Source: Merdimmobilis hominis (GTDB lineage Bacteria; Bacillota; Clostridia; Oscillospirales; Ruminococcaceae). Taken from it: a DNA stretch of 64,000 nucleotides. Below the pieces are notes generated by a model. The model was not told the origin of the DNA, made no database searches, and saw only the letters and a program-made list of their open reading frames with translations. Where the stretch lies: the NCBI RefSeq assembly GCF_021109255.1, contig NZ_JAJODG010000001.1. The stretch is one strand, 5' to 3'. The translations under genes were made by a program, and so were the position numbers. Positions 1 to 8,777 of this stretch are shown here, piece by piece; within the stretch, counting starts at the first letter, position 1, and every line of letters begins with the position of its first letter.

Positions 1-1
1 C

Positions 2-1585
2 CCTAACGAAAGCTTGTATGTCAACGGCCAGCAGGTGACAAACCGCGGCAAGTACGGCAGCTTTGGGGTGTTTGTCTCCCTGGAACTGGGGGACAATGTC
101 TTCAACTTCCAAAACGGCGACGCCACCGATTCGGTGACTCTGACCCGGGTGGCTTCTGCCGCCTATTTGGACGTGTCCACCACCAGTTATTTGACCAACC
201 CATTCCCCACCTATGACAACGCCTTTCCCGCTGGGAAAACCATCAAGATCAAGTGCGTAGCTCCTTCCGGCGCCTCGGTTAGTGCCAATGTGGGCGGCCA
301 AACCGTCTATCTGAGCCAGGATGTGTCCACGGCCAAAAAAGGGGTTGCCGCCAACTTCTCCGGCAGTTACACTGTTCCAAATTCCAATGCGAACCAGACA
401 GTGAACCTGGGCAAGGTGACCTATACCATGAACTACAACGGCAAGACCTCCACCTATACCTCCGCGGGGAACCTGTTCTCCATTGGGTCGGGTGCCACTT
501 TGGTGGTCAAAGCCAACCAGAACGCCACCGCCACCTATGCCAAGGGGGATACAAGCAGTAATTTTGTCTCCATCCTGCGGATGGGCACCACCGACCGGGT
601 TATCGGCCAAAATGACACCATGTACCAGCTGGGCATGGGAGCCTGGGTCTCTAAAAATTTGGTCACCCCCCAAACCGGCGCACCCGGTTATTGGAACGAA
701 GTCTCTTCCATCGGGTTTGACAGCGATTCCAAAGGGGAAAAATACATCTTGGAAGGCACGGCCAACGCCCCTTTCACCGCCGAGTGGAACGGCAACAAAG
801 TGATTCTCACCCTGTACAACACCACTGGAGTGGGCTCCCTCAATGCGGAGGTCAGCAACATCTTCACCGACATCACAGTGAACAACAAGGGGAACGGCGT
901 ATGTGAGATCACCTTTACCATGCCCAGCGCTTCCAATCTGTGGGGCTACAACGTGGAGTATAACGAGGAAGGGGAGACCACACTCTACTTTAAATACCCG
1001 CCCAAGAAGTCCTCGGATTCTGACCGACCCCTCAAAGGGATCACCGTCGCCTTAGATGCCGGTCATGGTGGAACCGATGTGGGCGCCCTGGGCACAGCGG
1101 GTGTCAAAGGCGGCCCCACTGAGAACACTTTGACTCTCGCCACTGTGCTCACCACCAAAAACCGCCTGGAGTCCCTGGGGGCTAAAGTCATCTTGGCCCG
1201 GAACAAGGATACTTACACCACCAACAATGCCCGGATGGGGGAAGCCATGGAGGAAAAGGCCGATTTCTTTGTCTCCCTGCACTGCAACAGCGTGGGTGTC
1301 ACAGTGGATGCTGGCAAGCCCAGCGGCACCGAGGTCTATTATTATGAGGATCTTTCTAAGAATTTTGCTGCTGCCATCTCTGAAAAGGTGGCCAGCTACA
1401 ACGGCCGTACCAACCGCGGGGCCAAATACTCTGCCTACCGTGTGACCCTCAACAGCTATGCGCCTTCCGTCCTGGTGGAGATGGGCTTTATCTCCAACCC
1501 AGTGGAGTATGATGAAATTTGCAGCCCCGAAGGCCAGTTTAAAACAGCCAATGCGGTTGCAGATGCCATCCTCGCCTCTTTGTAA
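2..1585 (+). CDS. N-acetylmuramoyl-L-alanine amidase, 5' end outside window
   Basis: The reading frame is open at the left edge, so the gene starts upstream and only its last 527 codons are visible. The N-terminal visible part (about 330 residues) is beta-rich and resembles extracellular wall-binding regions. The last 180 residues form an Amidase_3 domain that cleaves the amide bond between MurNAc and the stem peptide. The zinc ligands can be read: His in DAGHGG (nt 1055-1072), Glu in PTEN (nt 1115-1126) and His in SLHCNS (near nt 1280). The catalytic Glu is in VLVEMGF (near nt 1478). The protein is probably exported, but the signal peptide is not in the window. A strong terminator follows. 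The amidase assignment is secure; the role (remodelling, sporulation or germination) is unknown. Confidence 0.9.
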   Translation, partial: PNESLYVNGQQVTNRGKYGSFGVFVSLELGDNVFNFQNGDATDSVTLTRVASAAYLDVSTTSYLTNPFPTYDNAFPAGKTIKIKCVAPSGASVSANVGGQTVYLSQDVSTAKKGVAANFSGSYTVPNSNANQTVNLGKVTYTMNYNGKTSTYTSAGNLFSIGSGATLVVKANQNATATYAKGDTSSNFVSILRMGTTDRVIGQNDTMYQLGMGAWVSKNLVTPQTGAPGYWNEVSSIGFDSDSKGEKYILEGTANAPFTAEWNGNKVILTLYNTTGVGSLNAEVSNIFTDITVNNKGNGVCEITFTMPSASNLWGYNVEYNEEGETTLYFKYPPKKSSDSDRPLKGITVALDAGHGGTDVGALGTAGVKGGPTENTLTLATVLTTKNRLESLGAKVILARNKDTYTTNNARMGEAMEEKADFFVSLHCNSVGVTVDAGKPSGTEVYYYEDLSKNFAAAISEKVASYNGRTNRGAKYSAYRVTLNSYAPSVLVEMGFISNPVEYDEICSPEGQFKTANAVADAILASL

Positions 1586-1600
1586 CGACAATTTTCTCCT

Positions 1601-1640
1601 AAGAGCGGAGCCCCAACACAGGGGGCTCTGCTCTTTTTTT
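1601..1640 (+). terminator. Intrinsic terminator of the amidase gene
   Basis: A stem pairing AAGAGC-GAGCCCC with GGGGCTC-GCTCTT is followed by a run of nine T, 16 bases after the amidase stop. Confidence 0.9.
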
Positions 1641-1659
1641 TGTGGGGGTACGGGTCCCC

Positions 1660-2135
1660 ACACCTTGGTTTTAAGGGGCTATGCCTGCCCCTAAGACCCC
1701 AGGCACAGGGCAAGATTCCATCTTGCAGTGGTTTTGCAGGCGCTCCGCCCTGCACCCGGCAGGTACAAGGGGCCCTCGTGCCGGCCCCTAAAACCCCCGG
1801 CACTTCCTTTTATACGGATAAAAGGAAGCAAAACCCGCCGGGGAGACCCCGGCCCCCCAACTTCGCCACAATAGGCACGCTCGGAAAATCCTTCTTAGAG
1901 GCTCTCCACGCCTCAGGCGAAGGATTTTTCCGCTGCGCGGATGCCCTCGCGGGGCTGCGAGAAGCTTGCTTTTCGGAATAACCGCCTTTTGTAGAGGGGG
2001 ATTTTTAAGGGGGGCCGGACTTCGCCTGTGTCGCGAGTGGTTCGGCCCCTCTTAAATGCGCTTTTGGTCAAGGCTTTTTCGCACAAAAAGCCTTGCGCGG
2101 GCGTAGGGGTGCGTACCCCCACAAACCAATTGCAA
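1660..2135. repeat. Structured intergenic repeat, copy A
   Basis: This non-coding stretch is the first of three related copies (others at 2492-2722 and 5690-6100). It has several hairpin modules. GGAAAATCCTTC at 1883 pairs with GAAGGATTTTTCC ending at 1931. TTTAAGGGGGGCCG (2004-2017) pairs with CGGCCCCTCTTAAA (2043-2056). CAAGGCTTTTT (2069-2079) pairs perfectly with AAAAAGCCTTG (2085-2095) around loop CGCAC. A near-palindrome GGGGTGCGTACCCC follows at 2105. The left module (1675-1725, including CAAGATTCCATCTTG) reappears in inverted orientation in copy B. Long open frames across it have no coding character. The family is not one I can name. Confidence 0.8.
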
Positions 2136-2196
2136 GTTGCAATCTGGCCTTGGGGTGTGAGGGCTGGAAGCCCCAGGAAACAACAGATAAATCAAT

Positions 2197-2382
2197 CTAA
2201 ATTATATTTTTATGGTGAATTAATGGAATTGTACCATGTATTTCTTCGAACTCACGAATACACTTCTGAATCAAATAAAGTATTTGCCTATTGATGGAGC
2301 GACCCTCATACTGAGAAATATAAAACAATTTTGTATGAATGATAGGTTCTATCCGCAGTCCAAAATGCTTTGTTTTTTGCAT
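2197..2382 (-). CDS. Small Arc-like ribbon-helix-helix DNA-binding protein
   Basis: The product is 61 residues from the ATG at 2382, which has GGGGAG four bases upstream; a longer in-frame start at 2430 lacks such a site. The core (KHFGLRIEP, then EGRSINRQILYLIQKCI) matches the Arc/MetJ-type ribbon-helix-helix fold: an N-terminal beta strand followed by two helices, with the GRSINRQI segment typical of Arc-family proteins. It would bind DNA as a dimer; target and role are unknown. The gene is visibly AT-rich compared with its neighbours and is isolated between two copies of the intergenic repeat, which suggests acquisition. No partner gene such as a toxin lies beside it. Confidence 0.7.
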   Translation of the reverse strand: MQKTKHFGLRIEPIIHTKLFYISQYEGRSINRQILYLIQKCIREFEEIHGTIPLIHHKNII

Positions 2383-2491
2383 GTTCTCCCCTCGATTCGA
2401 CTCACTATATATTAAATATAAGTGTACCACTGTATTGTCTATGATGAGGTTGTAAAAATGAGACAGTTTGTAATTTTATGCCAATGTTGGC

Positions 2492-2722
2492 AGAGGGGGA
2501 TTTTTAAGGGGGCACAGTCAGCTAACGCTGACCGTACTGACTTCGACTGTGCCGCGAGCAGTTCGGCCCCCCTTAAATGCGCTTTTTGTCAAGGTTTTTT
2601 CGCATAAAAAACCTTGCGCGGGTGTGGGGGTGCGCACCCCCACAAGCCAATTCCAAGATGGAATCTTGAATAGATGGCCTAGGGTCTAAGGGACAGGCAT
2701 AGCCCCTTGTATCCGAGTATGG
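2492..2722. repeat. Structured intergenic repeat, copy B (shortened, rearranged)
   Basis: This copy shares the right half of copy A. Its central hairpin is CAAGGTTTTTT (2590-2600), loop CGCAT, AAAAAACCTTG (2606-2616). Relative to copies A and C one C-G pair has become T-A on both arms, so pairing is preserved. The outer TTTAAGGGGG arm is kept but the inner part is replaced by a different hairpin (GGCACAGTC with GACTGTGCC). The palindrome GGGGGTGCGCACCCCC follows at 2626. The segment 2654-2706 is the inverted counterpart of 1675-1725 in copy A. The Arc-like gene lies between copies A and B. Confidence 0.78.
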
Positions 2723-2797
2723 GCGTGTGCCCCACAAAAGAAAATAGGCATGACCGCAGGGCAACTTGAATAGGTATCCCTTAGGGGGGCGAGCCTA

Positions 2798-4339
2798 TTG
2801 ATTCCTACTATCCGCAAAAAATCGGTGTTCTACAATGCCATGCTGCTGACCATTTCGGCCTCGGTGCTGCAGCTGATGGGCTTTTTCTATCGCATCGCCT
2901 TGGTGCGGCTGGCCGGGGCCAAAGCGATGGGCATCCATCAGCTGGTGATGGGGGCCTATTCAGTACTGTCGGCGCTGGCACTATCGGGGATTTCCATGGC
3001 GGTGACCAAGACGGTCTCGGAGTTCTCCGCCCTGGGCCGACGGGATTTGACCCCATCGGTGGTATCCAGCGCCCAGACCTTATTTTTCATGCTGTTCTGC
3101 CTGGCGGGCGTGCCGTTTTTGTTTGGTTCCTATGCCATAGCCGAGGGGATTTTAGGGGATTTGGACACCCGCAAAGCCCTGCTGCTATTGCTGCCCTGTT
3201 TGTTTTTGACCGGGTTTGAGAACATTTACAAGTCCTGTTTTCACGGGTCGAAGAATGTGTATCCTCCCATTGTGTCGGAGATCTCCGAGCAAGCCTGCCG
3301 GATCTTTTTTGTATTATCCCTCCTCTTGTTGATGCGGCCGGCCGACCCGGCGGATGGAGCGGCACTGATCGTCCTAGGGATGGTGTTCAGCGAGATTGTC
3401 AGCGTCACCCTGCTGACCATTTTTTACCGGAGGCTGATCCTGCGCAGGAGCCCGGTTCCCGCCATGGTCCAGAGCCCTCTCCTCTTCCGGATCGCCGGGG
3501 AGGCTCTGCCCATCGCGGTTGCCGGGGTGGCAGGCAACTTGATCGGCTCGGCAACCACCGTGCTGATCCCCCGGCAGCTGATCCGGTTCGGGATGGACAG
3601 CACTGCCGCCATGGAGGCGTTCGGCGCCGTCTTTGGGATGACCATGCCTTTGCTCACCCTCCCGTCAGCCCTGCTGTTTCCATTGACCACCGTGCTGGTC
3701 CCCCGCATCTCCCAAGGGGCGGCCGCAGGCAACCAAGGGGATGTGCGGCGCAAGGCGGGGAAGGCCATCCAGGTGACCGGCTTGGTGGTCTGCCCGGCCA
3801 CGGCCTTGATGCTGGCGGTGGGCAAGCCCATCTGCACCCTTTTGTATGACCACCCTATGGCCGGGGACCAGATGCTGTTTTTAGCCGTCTCCACCCTATT
3901 TGCCTTTTACCACTCTATTTTCTGTTGTGTGCTCAGCGGCATCGGCCTGCAAAAGCGGGCGGCGCTGAGCAATGTGATGGTGGGTGTCAGCCAGCTGGGG
4001 GTGGTCTTTTGGCTGCTGCCCCGGTACGGCTTGGCTGGGTTTGCTTTTGGCACTGCTGTCTGCGACATTGTGGGTGCGTTGCTCACCGGGATGTGGGTCA
4101 AAGACCGCATCCAGCTTTCCCCCCAATGGAAAAACTGGATGGCCACGCCCTTCCTCTCCGCCGCGTTGGCGGGTATCCTCTGCCGGATGGGGTACCTTAA
4201 GGCGATAGCTATGGGGTTCTCTCCGGCGGTGGCGGTGCTGGCGGCTACCGCGATTTGTGGGGTCAGCTATCTGTTGGGATTGCGGTTCCAGGGGATCCGT
4301 TTTTCCCGGTATTTGAAGAAGCTTTTGGAGCGGGCATAA
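2798..4339 (+). CDS. SpoVB/MATE-like polysaccharide flippase family protein
   Basis: This 513-residue polytopic membrane protein has about 12-14 hydrophobic segments and the MviN/SpoVB-type layout of the MOP exporter superfamily. Members flip lipid-linked oligosaccharides or wall precursors; SpoVB itself is needed for spore cortex formation. The opening (about residues 10-40, RIALVRLAGAKAMG) and the later ENIYKSCFHGSKN segment are like clostridial SpoVB-family proteins. The start used is TTG at 2798, preceded by TAGGGGGG at suitable spacing; the next ATG (2836) would cut into the first membrane segment. The gene is monocistronic, between repeat copy B and a terminator shared with the convergent glycerate kinase gene. 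The exact substrate cannot be told from the sequence. Confidence 0.85.
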   Translation: MIPTIRKKSVFYNAMLLTISASVLQLMGFFYRIALVRLAGAKAMGIHQLVMGAYSVLSALALSGISMAVTKTVSEFSALGRRDLTPSVVSSAQTLFFMLFCLAGVPFLFGSYAIAEGILGDLDTRKALLLLLPCLFLTGFENIYKSCFHGSKNVYPPIVSEISEQACRIFFVLSLLLLMRPADPADGAALIVLGMVFSEIVSVTLLTIFYRRLILRRSPVPAMVQSPLLFRIAGEALPIAVAGVAGNLIGSATTVLIPRQLIRFGMDSTAAMEAFGAVFGMTMPLLTLPSALLFPLTTVLVPRISQGAAAGNQGDVRRKAGKAIQVTGLVVCPATALMLAVGKPICTLLYDHPMAGDQMLFLAVSTLFAFYHSIFCCVLSGIGLQKRAALSNVMVGVSQLGVVFWLLPRYGLAGFAFGTAVCDIVGALLTGMWVKDRIQLSPQWKNWMATPFLSAALAGILCRMGYLKAIAMGFSPAVAVLAATAICGVSYLLGLRFQGIRFSRYLKKLLERA

Positions 4340-4342
4340 GGG

Positions 4343-4381
4343 AAACCGCCTCCACTCCCATGGGAGTGGAGGCGGTTTTTT
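4343..4381. terminator. Bidirectional terminator between flippase and glycerate kinase
   Basis: A perfect stem, AACCGCCTCCACTCC with GGAGTGGAGGCGGTT, encloses loop CATG and carries T runs on both strands. It lies between two convergent genes. Confidence 0.92.
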
Positions 4382-5516
4382 ACCGGGTAAAAAGCTGGGC
4401 AAAACGCGCCACATTTTCCGCAGTGGCGGCTAGATCTTCTTTGGCCCGCAGCCGGGCCTCTTCAAAGGGAACGGCTATCTGGTTGGTGCTGAACACCGCT
4501 GAGACCCCCAGGTCGTAGACGGCGCCGATGCCGTCACCCACGTCCCCGACAATGGCGATGACCGGAACCCCGCTGTCTTTGGCCCGGCGGGAGACCCCTA
4601 CCACCACTTTGCCTCGGATGCTCTGGGTGTCCAGTTTGCCCTCGCCGGTGAAGATCAAATCTGCATCGGCGATCAGCTCTTCAAACTTGACCGCATCCAG
4701 CACCACGTCGATCCCCTTCTCCAAAGAGCCGCCCAGAAAGGCCACCACGCCGGCTCCTGCAGCTCCTGCGGCACCCGCCCCCGGAAGCTGGGCGACATCT
4801 ACCCCCAAATCCCGGATGAGCACCTGGGAAAGGTGGCGAAGGCCCTGGTCCAGTTCCTCCACCATAGCCCCATCCGCCCCCTTTTGAGGTCCGAAGACAT
4901 AGGCCGCTCCGGTGGCGCCGTACATGGGGTTGTCAATGTCGCACATGGCTACAATCTCCACCCCCGAAAGTTCCTTGGCTAAGCCGGACCGGTCAATCCG
5001 CCAGATGTCCCGGAGGGTGCCTCCTGTGGGGATAAACAGCTCCCCGGCCTCGTTGTAGAAGGCCACACCTAAGGCCGCTGCCATGCCGCAGGCGCAGTCA
5101 TTGGTGCAGCTGCCCCCTAAGGCCGCCACAATCCGAGTGGCCCCCCGGCGGGCCGCATCCAAAATCAACTGGCCAAACCCGTAGGTGGTAGTCATCTTGG
5201 GGTTTTTGCGTCCATCCACCATGGGGAGCCCGGCACAGGAGGCAATCTCCACCACAGCGGTCTTACCCCCATCCAACAGGGCGTAGTCGGCGGTGATATC
5301 CTCAAAATAAGGGCCCTTCACCTGAGCGCTCACCCGCTCCCCAGGCTGGGAAAGAAGAAAACAATCCACTGTGCCCTCGCCGCCATCTGCCACTGGGATG
5401 GAGATGACCTCCGCTTCTGGATGGAACCGGAGAACCTGCCGGGCCACAATCTCGCAGACCTCCTGGGAGGAGATGGTGCCCTTGAAGGAATCGGGGATCA
5501 ACACTACTTTTTTCAT
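4380..5516 (-). CDS. Glycerate kinase (GlxK/GarK family)
   Basis: The 378-residue product phosphorylates D-glycerate with ATP, feeding glyoxylate/serine carbon into glycolysis in the cytoplasm. It begins MKKVVLIPDSFKGT, the family signature, with GGEGTVD near residue 45 and the nucleotide-site motif GGSCTND at 134-140; family members usually have GGSATND. The length is normal. The ATG at 5516 is preferred because GGAGG stands nine bases upstream; a TTG 15 bases earlier overlaps that site. The gene is alone on the minus strand, convergent with the flippase gene. Whether the product is 2- or 3-phosphoglycerate cannot be settled by eye. Confidence 0.93.
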   Translation of the reverse strand: MKKVVLIPDSFKGTISSQEVCEIVARQVLRFHPEAEVISIPVADGGEGTVDCFLLSQPGERVSAQVKGPYFEDITADYALLDGGKTAVVEIASCAGLPMVDGRKNPKMTTTYGFGQLILDAARRGATRIVAALGGSCTNDCACGMAAALGVAFYNEAGELFIPTGGTLRDIWRIDRSGLAKELSGVEIVAMCDIDNPMYGATGAAYVFGPQKGADGAMVEELDQGLRHLSQVLIRDLGVDVAQLPGAGAAGAAGAGVVAFLGGSLEKGIDVVLDAVKFEELIADADLIFTGEGKLDTQSIRGKVVVGVSRRAKDSGVPVIAIVGDVGDGIGAVYDLGVSAVFSTNQIAVPFEEARLRAKEDLAATAENVARFAQLFTR

Positions 5517-5689
5517 GGCAATGGCCTCCAAACTTGCTGTGTTCTGTGGCTATTATACCACAAAATTTATAGAAGGGAAGAATTTGCCACTCTAGGCTAT
5601 GGCCAAATAATAACCATAGTTTTTTCGCCATCTTTCCTCTTTTATGCTTTTCATTCCCTAGTAAGATTTTCTTTTACATTCGTCTTCGC

Positions 5690-6100
5690 AGGCACTCCGC
5701 CCTGTGCCTCAGGTTCTAGGGGCCCTCGTGCCGACACCAAACCCGCCGGGGAGACCCCAGTCCCCCTATCGGTGCGCCACAATGGGTGCGCTCGGAAAAT
5801 CCTTCTTAGAGGCTTCAAACGCCTCGAGCGAAGGATTTTTCCGCTGCTGCGGATGCCCTCGCGAGACTGCAAAGAGTCTATTTTTCTGAGTATTCCCATC
5901 CAGGAGCAGGGGGTTTTTAAGGGGGGCCGGACTTCACCTATGTCGCGAGTGGTTCGGCCCTCCTTAAATGCGCTTTTGTTCAAGGCTTTTTCGCACAAAA
6001 AGCCTTGCGCGGGGTGCAGGGGTGCGTAACGCCCTGCATAATTGAGGGAAATAGGGGCCTCACCCCTATAATGGGGCGGGGCCTGGAGGCCACAGGAGGA
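5690..6100. repeat. Structured intergenic repeat, copy C
   Basis: This copy follows copy A over nearly its whole length from the GCAGGC-CTCCGCCCTG segment onward. It has the GGAAAATCCTTC/GAAGGATTTTTCC hairpin (from 5793), the TTTAAGGGGGGCCG/CGGCCCTCCTTAAA hairpin (5913-5966) and the CAAGGCTTTTT-CGCAC-AAAAAGCCTTG hairpin (5981-6007). The wobble position in the second hairpin differs from copy A while pairing stays possible. The final palindrome is altered (GCAGGGGTGCGTAACGCCCTGC). The rest of 5532-6163 holds no gene that I can support. Confidence 0.8.
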
Positions 6101-6163
6101 AGAAGGAGAGCAGAAAAACCACAAAAAAGCAAAAAATTTCCGTTAATCCCGTGAATTTGCCTG

Positions 6164-6192
6164 TTTACTTGCCCCCGGCACAATGCTATACT
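6164..6192 (+). promoter_or_regulatory. Sigma-A-type promoter of the DUF1846 gene
   Basis: TTTACT, 17-base spacer, TATACT, about 94 bases ahead of the start codon. Confidence 0.6.
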
Positions 6193-6285
6193 TTTAAAGA
6201 ATGTGTAACTCAAGTTTGAGGATTGTGGGAAAGCAAAGGGGCAGCAGTCTCTTTGCTTTCAAACTGTGGGGAAAGGAATGATGGG

Positions 6286-7785
6286 ATGAAGCGCGGATTT
6301 GACTCGGAACGGTATTTGACCGAACAATCAAAATTTATCTTGGAGCGGGTGAACAGCTGCAAGAAGCTGTATCTGGAGTTTGGCGGCAAGCTGATGAACG
6401 ACCTGCATGCCAAGCGGGTGCTGCCCGGCTATGATGAAAACGCCAAGATCAAGCTGCTGCAAAAGCTGAAAGACCAGGCGGAAATTGTCATCTGTGTGTA
6501 CGCAGGGGATATTGAGCGGAATAAAATCCGGGATGATTACGGCATCACCTATGATTTGGAGGTGTACCGCCTCATCGACAACCTGCGGGATTATGGGCTG
6601 GATATCAACAGCGTGGTGGTCACCCGGTATGAGGGGCAGCCCGCCACCCGGGTGTTTATGAACAAGCTCAACCGCCGGGGCATCCGCACCTATACCCATA
6701 CCGCTACCAAAGGGTACCCCACCGATGTGGAGACCATTGTCAGCGACGAGGGCTACGGGGCCAACCCCTATATTGAGACCACCAAGCCCATTGTGGTGGT
6801 CACTGCCCCCGGACCGGGCAGCGGTAAATTGGCCACCTGCCTGGGCCAGCTGTACCATGAGCAGAAGCGGGGGATAGAGGCTTGGTATTCCAAGTTTGAG
6901 ACCTTCCCCGTGTGGAATGTGCCGCTGAAACACCCCCTTAACATCGCCTATGAAGCTGCCACAGCGGATTTGAAGGATGTCAACATGATCGACTCCTTCC
7001 ACTTTGAAGCCTATGGGGAGATGGCCGTCAACTACAACCGGGATATGGAGATGTTCCCGGTAATCAAGAGGATCATCGAGAAGATCACCGGCCGGGAATC
7101 CCCCTATCGCTCCCCCACCGACATGGGGGTTAACCGGATCGGATTTGGCATAGTGGACGATGAGGTTGTGCGGGAGGCCTCCTGCCAGGAGATCATCCGC
7201 CGGTATTTCAAAACCGCTTGCGAATACAAAAAAGGCTATGTAGACAAGGAGACTTTTGAGAGGGTCAGCCTGTTGATGGATGAGCTGGGCCTCAAGGTCA
7301 GCGACCGCAAGACGGTGCTCCCCGCCCGCAAAAAGGCAGAGGCCTTGATAGACGCTGGGGCGGAAAGCGCCCATGTGGTGGCCCTGGAACTGGGCGACGG
7401 CACCATCATCACCGGCAAGAGGTCGGAACTGATGACCGCCTCCGCCGCCTGCATCCTCAACGCGGTGAAATACCTCTCCAAAATCTCCGATGATATCCAC
7501 CTGATTTCCCCAGTGGTCATCGAGCCCATCATCACCCTAAAAACCCAAGTGCTGGAGGGCAAAAACGGCACCCTCACCGCGGAGGAGATCCTCAATGCCC
7601 TCTGTGTCTGCTGTGCAACCAATCCCATCGCTAAACTGGCGGTGGACAACCTCCACGGCCTGCGGGACTGTCAGGCCCATTCCACTGCCATGCTCTCCCA
7701 AGTGGAGGAGCAGCTCTTCCGCAAGCTGGGGGTGGATATCACCAGCGACGCCGAGTACCAGTCCTCCCACCTTTACTATGTATAA
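6286..7785 (+). CDS. DUF1846 domain-containing protein
   Basis: The 499-residue cytoplasmic protein matches the DUF1846 family throughout: MKRGFDSERYL at the start, NRRGIRTYTHTATKG near 129-143 and the HALF of the protein after VNRIGFGIVDD. The biochemical role of the family is not established. A glycine-rich loop APGPGSGKLAT (about 174-184) resembles a Walker A motif, although Leu takes the place of the usual Ser/Thr, so nucleotide binding is only a possibility. The ATG at 6286 follows GAAAGGA at nine bases; an upstream ATG at 6223 has no good site and adds a non-family extension. The gene is monocistronic with its own promoter and terminator. Confidence 0.9.
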   Translation: MKRGFDSERYLTEQSKFILERVNSCKKLYLEFGGKLMNDLHAKRVLPGYDENAKIKLLQKLKDQAEIVICVYAGDIERNKIRDDYGITYDLEVYRLIDNLRDYGLDINSVVVTRYEGQPATRVFMNKLNRRGIRTYTHTATKGYPTDVETIVSDEGYGANPYIETTKPIVVVTAPGPGSGKLATCLGQLYHEQKRGIEAWYSKFETFPVWNVPLKHPLNIAYEAATADLKDVNMIDSFHFEAYGEMAVNYNRDMEMFPVIKRIIEKITGRESPYRSPTDMGVNRIGFGIVDDEVVREASCQEIIRRYFKTACEYKKGYVDKETFERVSLLMDELGLKVSDRKTVLPARKKAEALIDAGAESAHVVALELGDGTIITGKRSELMTASAACILNAVKYLSKISDDIHLISPVVIEPIITLKTQVLEGKNGTLTAEEILNALCVCCATNPIAKLAVDNLHGLRDCQAHSTAMLSQVEEQLFRKLGVDITSDAEYQSSHLYYV

Positions 7786-7790
7786 CCCAT

Positions 7791-7829
7791 AAAAAAACGA
7801 GCTCCGGCCGGTTGGCTGGGGCTCGTTTT
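7791..7829. terminator. Bidirectional terminator after the DUF1846 gene
   Basis: CGAGCTCCGGCC pairs with GGCTGGGGCTCG around loop GGTT, with A and T runs on either side. It lies between convergent genes. Confidence 0.85.
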
Positions 7830-7838
7830 GCATGCCGT

Positions 7839-8777
7839 CTATGGGAGGGAGGCATAGGCCGTCTGGGCGTCCAAGATGTGGTAAGGCGGGGTTTGATGAT
7901 CTCCCGGGGCGCCGGCGGTAATTAGAAGATAGGTTGTGCCATCCTTTTCTGCCAGGCTGGCCAGGCAAAGACGGGCTTTTTGGGTGTAGCCGGTCTTTCC
8001 CCCTAAAATTTCCCCGCCGGGGAAGGTGGGATCTTCCAGTTTCTTGAACAGGGTGCTTTGGAAGGCAAACCCCTCTGGGTGCAGATCCGTGGGGGGGACC
8101 AGATAGCTGGAGCTGGTGAAAGCCTTATAAAAAGTCTCATTTTTTAAGGCGGCACGCAGTAGGAGGGTGAGGTCTTGGGCGGTGGTTGTCTGCTTGGGGT
8201 CATCCAGCCCGCAGACGTTGGCAAAATGGGTGTGGTCCATCCCCAGCGCCTGGGCTTTTTGATTCATGAGGGAAACAAACCCCTCCTCCGACCCGCTGAC
8301 GTGGATGGCCAAGGCCAGGGATGCCTCCCCGCCCGAGGGGAGCAGTGCCCCATAGATGAGGTCAACGGCCCGCGGATGCTCACCTGGCAGGAAGCCTGCT
8401 AGGGAGGCGTCCTGCTCGTAGAGGCCGGGAAAAATCTTTGGAGGGACTTCCACTTGTTCCTCCAGGTTCGGGATGTTTTCTAAGGCAACCAAGACGGTCA
8501 TCATTTTGGTCAGGGAAGCCGGTGCAAAGGGGGAATCGCTCTTCTTGGCGAGGAGGACTTCCCCGTCCTCCACCCGGGTGAGCAGAAGGTAAGGGCTGTA
8601 GTACCCCTTGTGGACTACAGCTGCCTGCTGGGGGAGGAATTCCAGGGCCGACCGGTGTTCCCAGCAGAAAAGTGCGGCCTTGCCAACCACCCCGGCAGTG
8701 AGCAGGAGGCATACCAGAGCCAAAAGGGGGAAGCACCCCCACCTTCTGCGCCGCCGATGATGCATTCTCCTCGCCAT
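7839..8777 (-). CDS. D-alanyl-D-alanine carboxypeptidase (S11 family), membrane-anchored
   Basis: The 312-residue protein trims the terminal D-Ala from peptidoglycan pentapeptides outside the membrane. It starts with a basic stretch and one hydrophobic segment (about 14-38) that looks like an uncleaved anchor. The penicillin-binding motifs are SLTK (88-91, Ser nucleophile) and KTGYT (261-265). The middle SxN motif reads SGG (148-150), so the usual Asn is Gly. There is no C-terminal amphipathic domain. The start ATG at 8777 follows AGAGGGGGAAG. A second S11 enzyme is encoded at 59267, so this one may have a narrower role. Family assignment is firm; activity is less certain because of the SxN change. 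Confidence 0.85.
   Translation of the reverse strand: MARRMHHRRRRRWGCFPLLALVCLLLTAGVVGKAALFCWEHRSALEFLPQQAAVVHKGYYSPYLLLTRVEDGEVLLAKKSDSPFAPASLTKMMTVLVALENIPNLEEQVEVPPKIFPGLYEQDASLAGFLPGEHPRAVDLIYGALLPSGGEASLALAIHVSGSEEGFVSLMNQKAQALGMDHTHFANVCGLDDPKQTTTAQDLTLLLRAALKNETFYKAFTSSSYLVPPTDLHPEGFAFQSTLFKKLEDPTFPGGEILGGKTGYTQKARLCLASLAEKDGTTYLLITAGAPGDHQTPPYHILDAQTAYASLP

Noticed and set aside
1660..6100. Repeats as a CRISPR array or insertion sequence
   Set aside because: There are no short regular repeats with unique spacers, no transposase frame and no terminal inverted repeats bounding the copies.
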